From: Nitrospirillum sp034653275
Lineage (GTDB): Bacteria; Pseudomonadota; Alphaproteobacteria; Azospirillales; Azospirillaceae
Assembly: GCF_034653275.1 (NCBI RefSeq)
Contig: NZ_JAYEES010000001.1
Coordinates: 558,001-622,000, forward strand
Direction: 5' to 3'
Length of the DNA stretch: 64,000 nt
The notes under the pieces: model-generated
Told to the model about the DNA's origin: nothing
The model's input: the letters and a program-made list of their open reading frames with translations, nothing else
Database searches by the model: none
Part shown: positions 1 to 8,805 of the stretch, piece by piece
Layout of the letters: each line of letters opens with the position of its first letter
Numbering within the stretch: position 1 is the first letter of the stretch
Program-made: the position numbers and the translations under genes

Positions 1-1250
1 CGCTCGCAGTAAGCATAGAGCCGCTCCAGGACGCCATCCAATCGATCTGGGAAATCAGGAAATTCCCTCAATGCGTCGCAAGGAACATCCGGGATATGGG
101 CGTTGTCCGATCCGCGAAAGCCCATCGGTGGATACAGTTTAACGCCGATGAAGCCGTGGGACGTTAACGCCTCCTTGACGAGGGCAAGGGGATCCCGGTG
201 GTTGGCTTCATCCCTTATCGCGCGCCAAGGATTATATCCGACGAAGCCATGCAGCAGCGTCTTGGCTGGAAGTTTTGATGTGCTGGCCAAGGCCCCCATG
301 ACCCGGACCTGATCGGCGAACGGGGTTTCGGGTTGATCGAACCGGTCAAGCCACAGGCCGTAATCGACCAGCGACGGCATCACAAGCCGCGGCTGGACAT
401 TATTGCTCCCCAAGACCCCAACTAGGCGCTGCACGAGAGCTAGCCGAGGCAGGGTATAAAGGTCTGCCCATTCAATGATGTTTAGCAGCCCGGAGAAGGG
501 ATCTGCCAGCAAAGCGCCTCGGGCGTTTGGCGAGCGAGGCTGTCCGCTGACGCGCAACTGTCTAACCAGTTCCTCGGCGAGTTGTTGCGGATCCCCTTCA
601 TCTCTGAAAGCCAGGGCTCCTCTGCGTGCCGGGCGAGCTTGGTCAACTTTTGCGGCAATCCTGTCGTAAAGTTGCCGGCGTTCAGCTTCAGTCGGAACAG
701 CCGGGCTTGGCCATGACCGGGCGACCGGCGGCACGGCCGCGCCAGCTATGCGGGGAAGATTCGGGTTCCGGCAGGGCCCCTCGTTCTGCTTTTCGGGCGC
801 CGGCGTATTCTGAGCGAGCGTGGCGCGCAAACGGGTATCGATATTGCCGTCCTCGGCATGGAGCGCCCGCAGTCCGCGCGCCAATGCGGCTGTGGCGCGG
901 TTGTCGCCGGGTGTCGTGTCCGGGCCGTCGTTTAACTGGCGCATTTCCACCGCACCGGTGGGCGCGTCGTCGGTCATCATCGCCGCGATCATGAAAAGGA
1001 AGGGCTTCAGCAGATCGCCGACGATTGGGGGGACGATGGAGGGGTTTTCGAGATAGACTTGGTGCACGAATTGGTAGACGGGCAGGTCCGTGGCGTTGAA
1101 GACATGGCAATGGGTATCAACCAGCAGCCCGTCGACTACTACACCATGGTTGTCTGGAACCAGGTGGCATCCGGACAAGGAGGCCATCAAGGTCGCCCCT
1201 GCGGTTCCCATAAAAAGGGAACGGCGATCCATCGTGATAGGACTAGTCAT
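1..1250 (-). CDS. Amidohydrolase-family lipoprotein, 3' end cut by window edge
   Basis: The frame stays open from an ATG at 1250 to the left edge, so about 416 residues are visible and the C-terminus is missing. The N-terminus has a twin-arginine stretch (DRRSLFMG, residues 8-15) followed by a hydrophobic run and the lipobox LSGC (Cys28), which suggests Tat export and lipid anchoring. DTHCH at residues 45-49 is the HxH metal-binding start of an amidohydrolase TIM barrel. Later segments such as LLHGFVGYNP and FIGVKLYPPMGF fit the inner strands of that fold. The start ATG overlaps the stop of the upstream gene (ATGA), so the two are probably translationally coupled. The substrate is unknown. 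Confidence 0.75.
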   Translation of the reverse strand, partial: MTSPITMDRRSLFMGTAGATLMASLSGCHLVPDNHGVVVDGLLVDTHCHVFNATDLPVYQFVHQVYLENPSIVPPIVGDLLKPFLFMIAAMMTDDAPTGAVEMRQLNDGPDTTPGDNRATAALARGLRALHAEDGNIDTRLRATLAQNTPAPEKQNEGPCRNPNLPRIAGAAVPPVARSWPSPAVPTEAERRQLYDRIAAKVDQARPARRGALAFRDEGDPQQLAEELVRQLRVSGQPRSPNARGALLADPFSGLLNIIEWADLYTLPRLALVQRLVGVLGSNNVQPRLVMPSLVDYGLWLDRFDQPETPFADQVRVMGALASTSKLPAKTLLHGFVGYNPWRAIRDEANHRDPLALVKEALTSHGFIGVKLYPPMGFRGSDNAHIPDVPCDALREFPDFPDRLDGVLERLYAYCE

Positions 1251-2026
1251 GGGGCCACCGAGGCTGGCGCTGGCGAGGATGGACGGGGATCCCCGGATGA
1301 ACGACGGCCACAACGGCGGTATTTGAGGAGCGTTGTCTGGGCGGCTTTCACCCCGTCGGCAATCCGCGCTCCGTCAACCTGCTTCCGGCCTTCGTCGTCC
1401 TTGTACTGGAAGTACCCCCCTGGACGAACTCCGAAGGGTTCAAGCTGGGTGCCTCGAAAGTTGGTACCAGTGGGAGCAGCCCCCGGATTGAAATAGGCGG
1501 GGGTGATGAAGTTCGAGACAGCGACGCCATTGATGGGATAGGCGTCCCCCTGCACGGGATCGCACACCTCGACGTCGTATAGAACCCGCCCACTGGAAGA
1601 AATGGCTCCCATCGGTGCCGGGCCTGGACGTTGCTGGTCAAGTGAAGGGTCGGCAATAACTTCAAGCACCTCATGCGATAGCACTACTGTCCATGCCTCG
1701 CCCCGCATGTGGCAGATATCGAGGTAGACGAACCCGTAGGGAACACTTTCGTGGTTTAACGTGTGATACCCGAAGTAGACACTCTCGATCCCGGTAAGCG
1801 GATCGGCGTAGTGGTCACCGAGATAGATCACGGCCTCAGGAAGGATCAGGCTGGCCTCCTGATTGCGCACATCCAGGTCCTTCAAGACGATCTCGACAGT
1901 TGAGCCATCCTGCTGCGGCCAGAATTGGAGAAAGTCGTCCTTCACCTGTTGGGATATGCTGACTACCGCGTTCTGTACCGCGGTGCCCGGAAGCGTGGTG
2001 GACAGATTAGCAATTGTCAGCCGCAT
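1247..2026 (-). CDS. Hypothetical protein with HEVLE (zincin-like) motif
   Basis: This 259-aa protein has no signal peptide. Residues 117-127 read SHEVLEVIADP, which resembles the helix of zinc metalloproteins but has Glu where HExxH enzymes have the second His. The region before it (YGFVYLDICHMRGEAWTVVL) forms a hydrophobic core, and residues 150-200 contain YDVEVCDPVQ and a Pro/Gly-rich region. Proteins with a similar SHEvlE..aDP segment occur in bacteria without assigned function, from memory. Its start overlaps the end of the 57-aa membrane protein gene, and its stop overlaps the start of the amidohydrolase gene, so it sits in the middle of a four-gene operon. No function is assigned. Confidence 0.7.
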   Translation of the reverse strand: MRLTIANLSTTLPGTAVQNAVVSISQQVKDDFLQFWPQQDGSTVEIVLKDLDVRNQEASLILPEAVIYLGDHYADPLTGIESVYFGYHTLNHESVPYGFVYLDICHMRGEAWTVVLSHEVLEVIADPSLDQQRPGPAPMGAISSSGRVLYDVEVCDPVQGDAYPINGVAVSNFITPAYFNPGAAPTGTNFRGTQLEPFGVRPGGYFQYKDDEGRKQVDGARIADGVKAAQTTLLKYRRCGRRSSGDPRPSSPAPASVAP

Positions 2027-2190
2027 TTCGCGCTCCTGTTCAAAGACGAAGTCAAAAGCTGGAATTGCATGCCGTCACTCAACAGGCCGCCCAACAGGAT
2101 GCGGCTCGTCAGCAGGCGGTGCAGGACGATCACGGTTAGTACGGAGAACCAGGCCACCAGCACCCACGCCAACACGCCACTTGGAAGCAT
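2017..2190 (-). CDS. Small single-span membrane protein (57 aa)
   Basis: A 57-residue frame starts at an ATG preceded by a clear GGAGG six bases upstream. Residues 5-27 (GVLAWVLVAWFSVLTVIVLH onwards) form one transmembrane helix followed by a basic, partly hydrophobic tail. The same frame is open further upstream, but the extra residues overlap the preceding gene and look non-coding, so the short start was chosen. The stop lies 10 bases inside the next gene, indicating co-translation with the HEVLE protein. Function is unknown; it may anchor or assist its neighbours. Confidence 0.6.
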   Translation of the reverse strand: MLPSGVLAWVLVAWFSVLTVIVLHRLLTSRILLGGLLSDGMQFQLLTSSLNRSAKCG

Positions 2191-2251
2191 GTCGTCCTCC
2201 ACAGGCAGAGGTTCGGTCACCGCGCCCGGCCGGGCGCGGCGGAAGGCGGTC

Positions 2252-2701
2252 CTAGAAATTGATGCCCTGGTTCGCCAGGGCGGTGAGCACGTCGTTGACG
2301 CTTTCCTGAACGTCCTGGTCCCTGCTTCCGACATGGACGAGCGCCCCTGCGGGGACAGCGCCCGTGTCGGCGTCGGGGCTCCGCGTGGTGACAATGCTGA
2401 TAACGGCCCCCTTCAGCCAGATGGGCCGGCCGTCAAGGCGGGTGAACTGCAGGAGGGCTCGGGCGGGATGGACGCGTGCCAGGAGGGCATCGACGTCTTC
2501 GTCCGTGGCGATGTCGGTGGAGCGGGGACCGGTGACATAGGATCGGGAAGGGGGATCACCGTCATAGGGACCGGTCACGATGGATATCGCGTCCGCGGCC
2601 ACATGGAGGATAGTCCCGTCGATCGATCTGATGTCCACCACCGTCGCCCCCGCACGGTTGCCGGCCGCCACGACACCGGCCGGGGCGCCCTCATAGATCA
2701 C
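2252..2701 (-). CDS. Protein with two tandem FlbD-like units
   Basis: The conserved part spans about 149 residues. It shows two related units. The first reads VVDIRSIDGTILHVAADAIS and continues to an acidic DEDVDALL segment. The second reads LLQFTRLDGRPIWLKGAVIS and continues to HVGSRDQDVQESVNDVL. The second matches the flagellar FlbD pattern (xxLTRLDGxxxxLNxxxIxxI...VxESxxEV), here without any flagellar genes nearby. The start is uncertain. The frame is open to 2983, but the upstream part overlaps the nuclease leader on the other strand; a GTG at 2701 or a TTG about 30 bases upstream is likelier. It is the first gene of the four-gene minus operon. Confidence 0.55.
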   Translation of the reverse strand: MIYEGAPAGVVAAGNRAGATVVDIRSIDGTILHVAADAISIVTGPYDGDPPSRSYVTGPRSTDIATDEDVDALLARVHPARALLQFTRLDGRPIWLKGAVISIVTTRSPDADTGAVPAGALVHVGSRDQDVQESVNDVLTALANQGINF

Positions 2702-2882
2702 AGGTTGAATTATCCACGGATGACAATCCGTATCAACCAAAGATGTATGCGAGGCGCAATCTAATGGGATAGGTTGGGAAGGATTTTCCTTTGGCGGCCT
2801 GGTGGGAGCCCGCGTCTCCCGGCCTGGTGCCGGGCTCGGGGCCGAGCGGCCGCATACACATGGGGCATGGGGGAGGGTGGAA

Positions 2883-3671
2883 ATGCGGCGTGCGATGCGG
2901 GGCTTGGCCATGACGGCCGGCATGGCGGTGTTGGCCTTCAGCCTCCCCATCCAGGCGCTGGCCTGGGGGATGGACGGCCACAAGACGGTGGCCTACATCG
3001 CCTACGAGCTACTGACCGACAAGGCCAAGCAGCAAGTGGGTGCCATCCTCGGCGACGCCAGCGAGGACGCCTTCGTCAACTCCTCCACCTGGGCGGACGA
3101 CATCCGCAAGCCGCAACCGGACCAGCCATATCCCGGGAGCGGGCCCTGGCACTACGTCTCCATCCAGATGGCCGAGACGGCCTACAGCAAGGCGGCCGAC
3201 TGCCCGACGGGCGACTGCGCGGTGGAGAAGATCGGCGAGTTCAACAAGCAGGTTGTCGACCCGCAGGTGCTCGGCGCCATCAAGAAGGATGCCCTGCGGT
3301 TCGTCATCCATTTCGTCGGGGACGTCGCACAGCCGCTGCACGCCTGCGAGAACCAGGACCGCGGCGGCAACGAGGTGCAGGTGGTCCTGAACGGCCGCCA
3401 GACCAACCTCCACAGCGTGTGGGACACCGGCATCATCAAGGGGGCGTGGGGAGACATCGCCGCCCATCGGGCGCTGCTGCTCCAGCGCGCCAAGGCGGAG
3501 GCGGCCGGGTTCAAGGTGGGCGCGCCGGCGGACTGGGCCAACGAGAGCCACAAGCTCGCGGTGGAGGTGGTGCATCCCAGCCTGGGTGGGCCAGTGAAGC
3601 CGGGCCCGGTCAGCCCGCCGGTGGCGATAGAGACGAGGCTGGTGGCGCTGTTGGATGAGGAACTCAGTTGA
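2883..3671 (+). CDS. S1/P1-type secreted nuclease
   Basis: This is a zinc-dependent, single-strand-preferring nuclease, exported to the periplasm or outside. The ATG at 2883 follows a GGAGG and gives a 262-aa protein with a signal peptide ending ...QALA. The mature chain therefore starts with Trp (WGMDGHKTVAYIA), as the family requires for its zinc site. Further zinc ligands are visible: WADD, WHYVSI, HFVGDVAQPLH and NLHSVWDTGI, matching the full trinuclear site. The C-terminus is short and lacks the usual AGxRLAxxLN ending, reading AIETRLVALLDEELS instead. It stands alone between the divergent operon on the left and the AT-rich island on the right. Confidence 0.9.
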   Translation: MRRAMRGLAMTAGMAVLAFSLPIQALAWGMDGHKTVAYIAYELLTDKAKQQVGAILGDASEDAFVNSSTWADDIRKPQPDQPYPGSGPWHYVSIQMAETAYSKAADCPTGDCAVEKIGEFNKQVVDPQVLGAIKKDALRFVIHFVGDVAQPLHACENQDRGGNEVQVVLNGRQTNLHSVWDTGIIKGAWGDIAAHRALLLQRAKAEAAGFKVGAPADWANESHKLAVEVVHPSLGGPVKPGPVSPPVAIETRLVALLDEELS

Positions 3672-4051
3672 CTGGGAACGGCTTGTGAGGATGATGCCGT
3701 TCAATGAGGTTAAACGCATGCCGCGCACAGATGTGCCCGGTAACTCGAACTTTCCGATTGAAAAAAAATGGAAATCAGTCTAAGCTTCTCCGCCCTCGGA
3801 ATTCCACAAGAAGGTAAAATGCGGTGCTTTCTTTAACATATTTTAAACGCTCAGTGAAATCAATGCACTCCCACGGCGAGCTGCGTGCGGGGGCTCTTGA
3901 TCACGAGGCTGCTCAATTTCGAGGCCCTCAAGCAAGGGGCGGGGCTATGGCGCCAGCTGTGGCGACGGACTCTCCACACGTATATGTTGACATTGCCCTT
4001 GAGGAGGATAGTCATACGGGAGAGAGCCGTTACGTACGAAAGTAGACCCAT
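3672..4051 (+). other. Intergenic, left junction of AT-rich island
   Basis: No convincing gene. Base composition shifts here from GC-rich core to AT-rich island. A TTGACA hexamer at 3989-3994 could be the -35 of a promoter for the three-gene operon, but no good -10 is seen at the right spacing. Short open frames here are not supported. Confidence 0.4.
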
Positions 4052-6001
4052 ATGCGCCTTTCATCGGACGAGATATATCTCGTTTTGGATTTTGATTTTT
4101 CTACCCAGAAAAATACTATAAAGATGATGCCATCTCTGCCGCAGGCTATACGGGGATGGCAGGCTGGAACTCGTTTATCCCCTATCTGGGGAGTAGATGT
4201 TTATAATACTGCAAATCTCAGAGTAGATCCATTAGATGACGATGTCTGCCTACTTTTCATAGGGCCAGTTCAGCCTGCTCGCTTCTACAGTGACCTTCCG
4301 CAGTTGCGCGCAGATGGGAATAGCCCTGTCAAGCTTTGGGTCAGCTTGGGCGCCTATAATTTGATTGTTGTCACACCCAAAGACATTTCATCTATCATAA
4401 CCAGTTGGGCGGAAGGGCAGGGCCTGAATTATGAGCGATGGACAATTAATAATAACAAGGTAATTGATCAGAGTTATTTCTGTAATCCACAAAAAAGTTT
4501 AGATTGGCGTAATAAAATGGCCGAATTTTCTGGTGGCCGATACGTAAAGATTCTCCCGATTGTCGCTAGTGAGTATGTGGCCCTGATGGCTTCTACTTTA
4601 GCTCGGGCCGAGCGAGTAACACCATCAATGGTGGAAATGTTCATTTCCATTCATGCGGCACTAAGTGAATTAGTTTCTGATGAAATAGACTCGAATCCTG
4701 TATTGGCATCTGCTGTTATGGCAAATGTCAACGCCGGTCTGTCAAGATTTTCGTCGCAGGCTTATTCTGGCTCGTCACCAATATTTGCGACAGAGTCTCA
4801 TTTTTGGATTCATTCGCTACTTGGAACGGCCGTTGCCAATATTGCCCTTCAGAAACTTGTTGACTTTGCCGCAGAACACATCGGTGGAGTTAACATCCCT
4901 AGACTCCTAGATTTACTGAGAAACATTAAAAATAATGTAGTAGACCTCGAAAGAGGGGGTGCGTCGTCTGATATATTCCACCGAGATCATTTGGGCGACG
5001 TAATTGCAGAGTGTGGGGAATCTGCAGAACCTTCATTACCAATTATTACGTATTTCAGCGGAAGAGACGGTTTTAAAAGTCATCATTTGACTTTAAGTGC
5101 TCCATTGGCGGCCGTTCCAGCATGTAATTCTTTGCGTTATAGTCTATACACACTGACACACGAGCTATCTCACCGTATAATACATGCGACTTTAACAATT
5201 CTTTGCCCAGATAGAGATAACGAATCTAGTGTTAGCGAGTCTATAGCCCTTCTTTCTGAAAGAGATAAACCAGCTGATGACTGGTTACGGGCCGTTAAGA
5301 GATACATGCTGCATGGTATTGTGGCCATTAACTTGGAAAGAATGAAAGATCAGGGCGATAAAAGATATGATAGAAATCGTCTTTTGGAAGCTGATCATTA
5401 TTGGCGACCGGAAATAGAAGAAATAATGGTCCACGTTTTTGACTTTCTGTATTTCTACAGAAGAGATCCTAACCGTTATGTTAAGGGGATTTGGACGTCG
5501 TGGAGCACGCTTCCTAATATAGGTGATCGAGTTGAGGAGTATATAATACGCACTTTGTGTGCCGTTTTATCAAATCATCTTCGACGTGGTGCTGAGATGG
5601 AGAATTCTGCCCGCGATGACGTTTTGATGGCGTTGGAGAATCTACAGTCGTTGCAACATGGGCTAGCTTATATATCGGATGCCGTTAGTTTACTAAAAAA
5701 TGACTGGGATCGGCTTTGCGAAAAGATAAAAAGAAGAAAAGTATTTGTTCAAATAGTGAGGGGATTTTTATTTTCAGAGAGAATAGCGACTCGCCTGGCT
5801 TCGGAGCAATTTGTTAGTGGCAATGAGAGAGAGCGTCAAGGTTATACGCACAATATTGGGGTTCTTGATCTAGTTCCTTTTCAGAATCCTCTCCGTTATC
5901 TCGAAGCGTTTACCACTTCTATGGATCCGGGATCTTCCGCGTCAGCTTGGATGTTAAATATGCTGGCGTTTAATAGAGCTACATCGGCGGGGGTGGAATA
6001 A
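4052..6001 (+). CDS. HExxH-containing protein of putative SIR2 defence operon
   Basis: A 649-aa cytoplasmic protein with no signal peptide or clear transmembrane segment. Residues 370-378 read HELSHRIIH, giving the zinc-protease signature HExxH plus a further His four residues on. A possible downstream acidic ligand lies in EIEEIMVHVFDF near residue 460. The N-terminal 150 residues look like a separate mixed alpha/beta domain (VDVYNTANLRVDP, VKLWVSLGAYNLIVV). The C-terminal third is helical and charged. The gene is AT-rich with many AAT, ATA and TTA codons, unlike its neighbours, indicating transfer. Its stop overlaps the next start (TAATG). I infer a sensor or effector protease partner of the SIR2 protein; no named family is recognised. 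Confidence 0.8.
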   Translation: MRLSSDEIYLVLDFDFSTQKNTIKMMPSLPQAIRGWQAGTRLSPIWGVDVYNTANLRVDPLDDDVCLLFIGPVQPARFYSDLPQLRADGNSPVKLWVSLGAYNLIVVTPKDISSIITSWAEGQGLNYERWTINNNKVIDQSYFCNPQKSLDWRNKMAEFSGGRYVKILPIVASEYVALMASTLARAERVTPSMVEMFISIHAALSELVSDEIDSNPVLASAVMANVNAGLSRFSSQAYSGSSPIFATESHFWIHSLLGTAVANIALQKLVDFAAEHIGGVNIPRLLDLLRNIKNNVVDLERGGASSDIFHRDHLGDVIAECGESAEPSLPIITYFSGRDGFKSHHLTLSAPLAAVPACNSLRYSLYTLTHELSHRIIHATLTILCPDRDNESSVSESIALLSERDKPADDWLRAVKRYMLHGIVAINLERMKDQGDKRYDRNRLLEADHYWRPEIEEIMVHVFDFLYFYRRDPNRYVKGIWTSWSTLPNIGDRVEEYIIRTLCAVLSNHLRRGAEMENSARDDVLMALENLQSLQHGLAYISDAVSLLKNDWDRLCEKIKRRKVFVQIVRGFLFSERIATRLASEQFVSGNERERQGYTHNIGVLDLVPFQNPLRYLEAFTTSMDPGSSASAWMLNMLAFNRATSAGVE

Positions 6002-6672
6002 TGGCCCAGCTAGTGAATGGCTATCTCCTGTTTTGGCCTGGTAGCCCTGGTAATATAAAGATAGAAGATCTTTCTCAATCAAGTAATCTGAGAATCATGA
6101 GCAATGAAAGGGCGTATGGCTGGGATTTTATGGAATTTAAAAGTAATATTCCCCTAGATAATGAAGATCATGGGATATTGTCTCCGCCTTATCTTTATAA
6201 GATTATGTGTAGAAGAAGTGGCCCGCGAGTTCTCCTTTTGAGTACAGGGAAGAAGATTGTCGATGTGCTAATTGAAAAAGAAATAAACACAACGTTGTCT
6301 CCAAATTTGCGCCCGGCGCATCTAAAAATTAATGACCTTGTACATCTCATCGTTAAGAGCCCTGATCGCTATTTGTTAACTTCTGTTTATTGTCGAACCC
6401 CTGCTTATGGAGCAGATCTCCAATCGCTGTCTATGTTTGGGGATGATGTTGGAAATGCGGAGCTTTTTCGCGAAATAATGGATAGAATGACGGCTTATCG
6501 TTGCGGCTTGGGTCGGTTGCGAGATAGGAAAGAAATAGTACGTCTTGGTTCCGATGGTGCAATATCTTTTTTCTGGGAGAATGAAAGAAGGGCGAAGGAA
6601 GTAGAGTCAACCCTTAATTATCTTAAGAATAATAATTTAATTGAAACAGATTGGAATGAGGTTCTGAAATGA
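6001..6672 (+). CDS. Hypothetical protein, middle gene of SIR2 operon
   Basis: This 223-aa soluble protein is not recognised. Start and stop overlap both neighbours (TAATG on the left, ATGA on the right), so it must be co-translated with them. It has a beta-rich N-terminal half (GYLLFWPGSPGNIKIEDL, PRVLLLSTGKKIVDVLI) and a helical, charged C-terminus ending in TLNYLKNNNLIETDW. It could bridge the HExxH and SIR2 proteins or recognise a trigger; that is inference from position only. Codon use is AT-rich like the rest of the operon. Confidence 0.75.
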   Translation: MAQLVNGYLLFWPGSPGNIKIEDLSQSSNLRIMSNERAYGWDFMEFKSNIPLDNEDHGILSPPYLYKIMCRRSGPRVLLLSTGKKIVDVLIEKEINTTLSPNLRPAHLKINDLVHLIVKSPDRYLLTSVYCRTPAYGADLQSLSMFGDDVGNAELFREIMDRMTAYRCGLGRLRDRKEIVRLGSDGAISFFWENERRAKEVESTLNYLKNNNLIETDWNEVLK

Positions 6673-7556
6673 TGAATTTAGCTGCCGATTGGCAAGATAG
6701 GTCTAAGTTGATTAACTACTTAGCTCAGCAGCTCGCTCAAGGGCGGCTGGCCCTCTTTCTTGGAGCTGGAATATCCAAGTTCTGCGGTTTGCCGGACTGG
6801 AATACACTTGTTGATCGACTTTTAACATTAACTCAGTTGGATAAGCCCGAACTGGACGTCAAGAGAACGGTTGAATTTATTCGCCTCAAACATTTTCAAC
6901 AGGATGAAACAGGGTTTAGAGAGGCGGTTCGTGCCGCTTTGTACCAAACGGCATCTTCTGACTTTGAAAAGATTAGAGCAAACAAAACCTTGGCTGCAAT
7001 CGGTGCCCTTGTAATGTCGTCAAGGCGTGGTGGTGTAGCGCAAGTTGTTAACTTTAACTTTGATAACCTTCTTGGCCTTTATTTGAAATATCATGGATTT
7101 ACTATATCGGAGATATTTGAGGAGGTTCATTGGTCAAGTAACCGTGACGTGAAAATTTACCATCCGCATGGATTTCTTCCGATGTCTGGAGAAATTCCAA
7201 ATAACTCTAGATTGGTTCTCGATCAAACTTCTTTTAATAAAATAATTTCTCAAGCTGATGGTCCTTGGCGACAGATATTACAGAATATCATTCGCACAAA
7301 TACAATAATATTTATTGGATTATCTGGAAATGACGACAATATAGATTCGCTCCTTGATGCGGTGAAAGAGCGGCATGCAACAAAAATGGCCCATACGCTC
7401 TATATGGGAGTTAGATTCAGTATGGATGACGATGAACCAATGAGAAGTATAATGGAAGCGCGTGACATATCCACCTTTAGGGTAACTTCGTTTGATGAAG
7501 ATTTGCCGAATTTTCTATTCGAAATATGCCAAAGTGCAGCATCTAAACATTATTAG
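6669..7556 (+). CDS. SIR2-like NAD-hydrolase-type protein, putative defence effector
   Basis: This 295-aa protein is essentially one SIR2-like domain. GAGIS at residues 32-36 with PDWNTLVDRLL is the NAD-binding loop. NFNFDNLL near residue 128 and YHPHGFLP near residue 165 carry the Asn and His used by SIR2 domains. FIGLSGNDDNIDSLL near residue 215 is the typical second Rossmann strand of the bacterial SIR2_2 group. In Thoeris ThsA, DSR and SIR2-Argonaute systems such domains deplete NAD+ on phage infection. Here no second domain is fused, so activation probably comes from the two upstream gene products. The start overlaps the preceding stop (ATGA). Confidence 0.85.
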   Translation: MMNLAADWQDRSKLINYLAQQLAQGRLALFLGAGISKFCGLPDWNTLVDRLLTLTQLDKPELDVKRTVEFIRLKHFQQDETGFREAVRAALYQTASSDFEKIRANKTLAAIGALVMSSRRGGVAQVVNFNFDNLLGLYLKYHGFTISEIFEEVHWSSNRDVKIYHPHGFLPMSGEIPNNSRLVLDQTSFNKIISQADGPWRQILQNIIRTNTIIFIGLSGNDDNIDSLLDAVKERHATKMAHTLYMGVRFSMDDDEPMRSIMEARDISTFRVTSFDEDLPNFLFEICQSAASKHY

Positions 7557-7885
7557 AATGACGGACAGATGCCTCAGTCCAGCCGCCTTCAGGTTCCAGA
7601 AGAGGTACAGTCGAGTTGCCGAGCTGTCCGGCTCGTTGGGTTTGTTGATGATCGGCGTGGGATTGGACGTCGAGCGTGGCGGCTACAGTTGACCTCATTG
7701 TAAATTTAGAGTGGGTATTCGCGCGGCCGGTGTGAGAGCGGGGTACGTCGGTAGGGTGGAAAAGTGCTTCTTGGTGGTGGCCGGCGAAGCCGAAACCATG
7801 CAACTTGTTCCCGCAAAAGGCGCGCCGTATCCTGCTTCCACGCGGGCCCGCATCGCCTGCCTTTCAATTCTCGGGAGCACAGTCA
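7557..7885 (+). other. Intergenic, SIR2 operon to mucR-like gene
   Basis: Composition returns to GC-rich. No supported gene. The frame of the mucR-like gene is open back to 7805, but that part does not resemble MucR N-termini. The stretch presumably holds the terminator of the SIR2 operon and the mucR promoter; neither is clear. Confidence 0.35.
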
Positions 7886-8350
7886 GTGGCCGACGCCGAT
7901 TTCGAAGTCCTGCAGCAGACCGCCCAGTTGGTAGCCGCCTATCTTTCCAATGCCGGCAACCACCTGGCGCCGGGCGAGGTGCCCGGGCTGATCAAGGCCA
8001 CCTACGCCAGCCTGTCCACGTTGGGTCAGGAGGCGCCGGCCGCGGCCGAACCGGAGAAGCTGGTCCCGGCGGTTCCGATCCGCAAATCGGTGACACCCGA
8101 CTACATCGTGTGCCTGGAGGACGGCAAAAAGCTGAAGATGCTGAAGCGCCACCTGCGAACCGCCTACGGCTTGTCGCCCGAGGAATATAGGGAGAGGTGG
8201 GGGCTGCCGGTGGATTACCCGATGGTGGCGCCGAACTACGCGGAGCAGAGGTCGGGGTTGGCCAAGGCCTTCGGATTGGGCAAGCGGGACCAGGTGCCAG
8301 TGGCCGAGGAAAAGCCGACACGGAAAGGGAAGCGCGCCACTGCGGCGTGA
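7886..8350 (+). CDS. MucR/Ros-family transcriptional regulator (copy 1)
   Basis: A 154-aa DNA-binding regulator. The chosen GTG at 7886 lies 10-13 bases after GGGAG and begins the usual MucR N-terminal helix (FEVLQQTAQLVAAYLSN). The Ros-type zinc-finger region reads YIVCLEDGKKLKMLKRHL, where the second zinc Cys is Asp, as in the many MucR homologues that do not use the classic two-Cys site. GLSPEEYRERWGLPVDYPMV and APNYAEQRSGLAK complete the family signature. MucR proteins are H-NS-like silencers of AT-rich genes, so its place right after an AT-rich island operon is suggestive. A close paralogue lies at 12323. Confidence 0.9.
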   Translation: MADADFEVLQQTAQLVAAYLSNAGNHLAPGEVPGLIKATYASLSTLGQEAPAAAEPEKLVPAVPIRKSVTPDYIVCLEDGKKLKMLKRHLRTAYGLSPEEYRERWGLPVDYPMVAPNYAEQRSGLAKAFGLGKRDQVPVAEEKPTRKGKRATAA

Positions 8351-8425
8351 CGCCGTTGGCAGTCGGTTCAGAATAGGGTGAGTTCGCGGGCAAACCCGGC
8401 CTAGACTAAGCGGTGGAGGGTGGGC

Positions 8426-8680
8426 ATGCGTATCGGCGAGCTTCCGTTGGTGGTGACCCGGATCAAGACGACCTGGGTCCCCGCCGAGTCTTCGCTCGAC
8501 TTCTCTCCCAGGAAAGGCGGGCAGGGCTCCTGGGATACCACAGCGGCGACGGTGGCCTTGCAAGCCGCGGGTGGGCTCGTCCTGGAATACATCGCCAAGA
8601 CGGGGGGGGCCGCCGGCCAGACAGCATTTGGAATCAACCGCCCTACAGACTTCAATAAAATCAAATGGGTACTGTGTTGA
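8426..8680 (+). CDS. Short hypothetical ORF cut by repeat A
   Basis: An 84-residue frame (MRIGELPLVVTRIKTTWVPA...) with GGAGG upstream and GC-rich third positions. Its last dozen residues (DFNKIKWVLC) are encoded by the 58-bp repeat A, so the original C-terminus may have been replaced. An opposing frame covers 8401-8664 and cannot be excluded. No homology recognised. Confidence 0.3.
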   Translation: MRIGELPLVVTRIKTTWVPAESSLDFSPRKGGQGSWDTTAATVALQAAGGLVLEYIAKTGGAAGQTAFGINRPTDFNKIKWVLC

Positions 8681-8708
8681 TCGGCGTCCGCTCTGCGCGC
8701 CGATTAAC
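8651..8708 (+). repeat. 58-bp dispersed hairpin repeat, copy A
   Basis: One of three copies (also 9419-9476 and 11767-11824) of the same length. Shared parts are AATAAAATCAA near the start and CGCGCCGATTAAC at the end. The right half can fold: ATCGGCG pairs with CGCCGAT across an 11-base loop. Copies share roughly four of five bases. Confidence 0.75.
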
Positions 8709-8805
8709 TCACCGATACCGAAGGATGCGGGAACCGCCAACTCATCAACCTCAAACCTGGAATACGTCGCGTCCGGAGTAGGGTGAAAAAGAGACGCCCC
8801 CTTAA

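Noticed and set aside
8401..8664. Minus-strand hypothetical ORF
   Set aside because: No ribosome site, and codon bias favours the plus-strand frame at 8426-8680, itself only weakly supported.
8651..8708. Integron attC site
   Set aside because: The hairpin lacks the RYYYAAC/GTTRRRY core pairs, and no integrase gene was seen.
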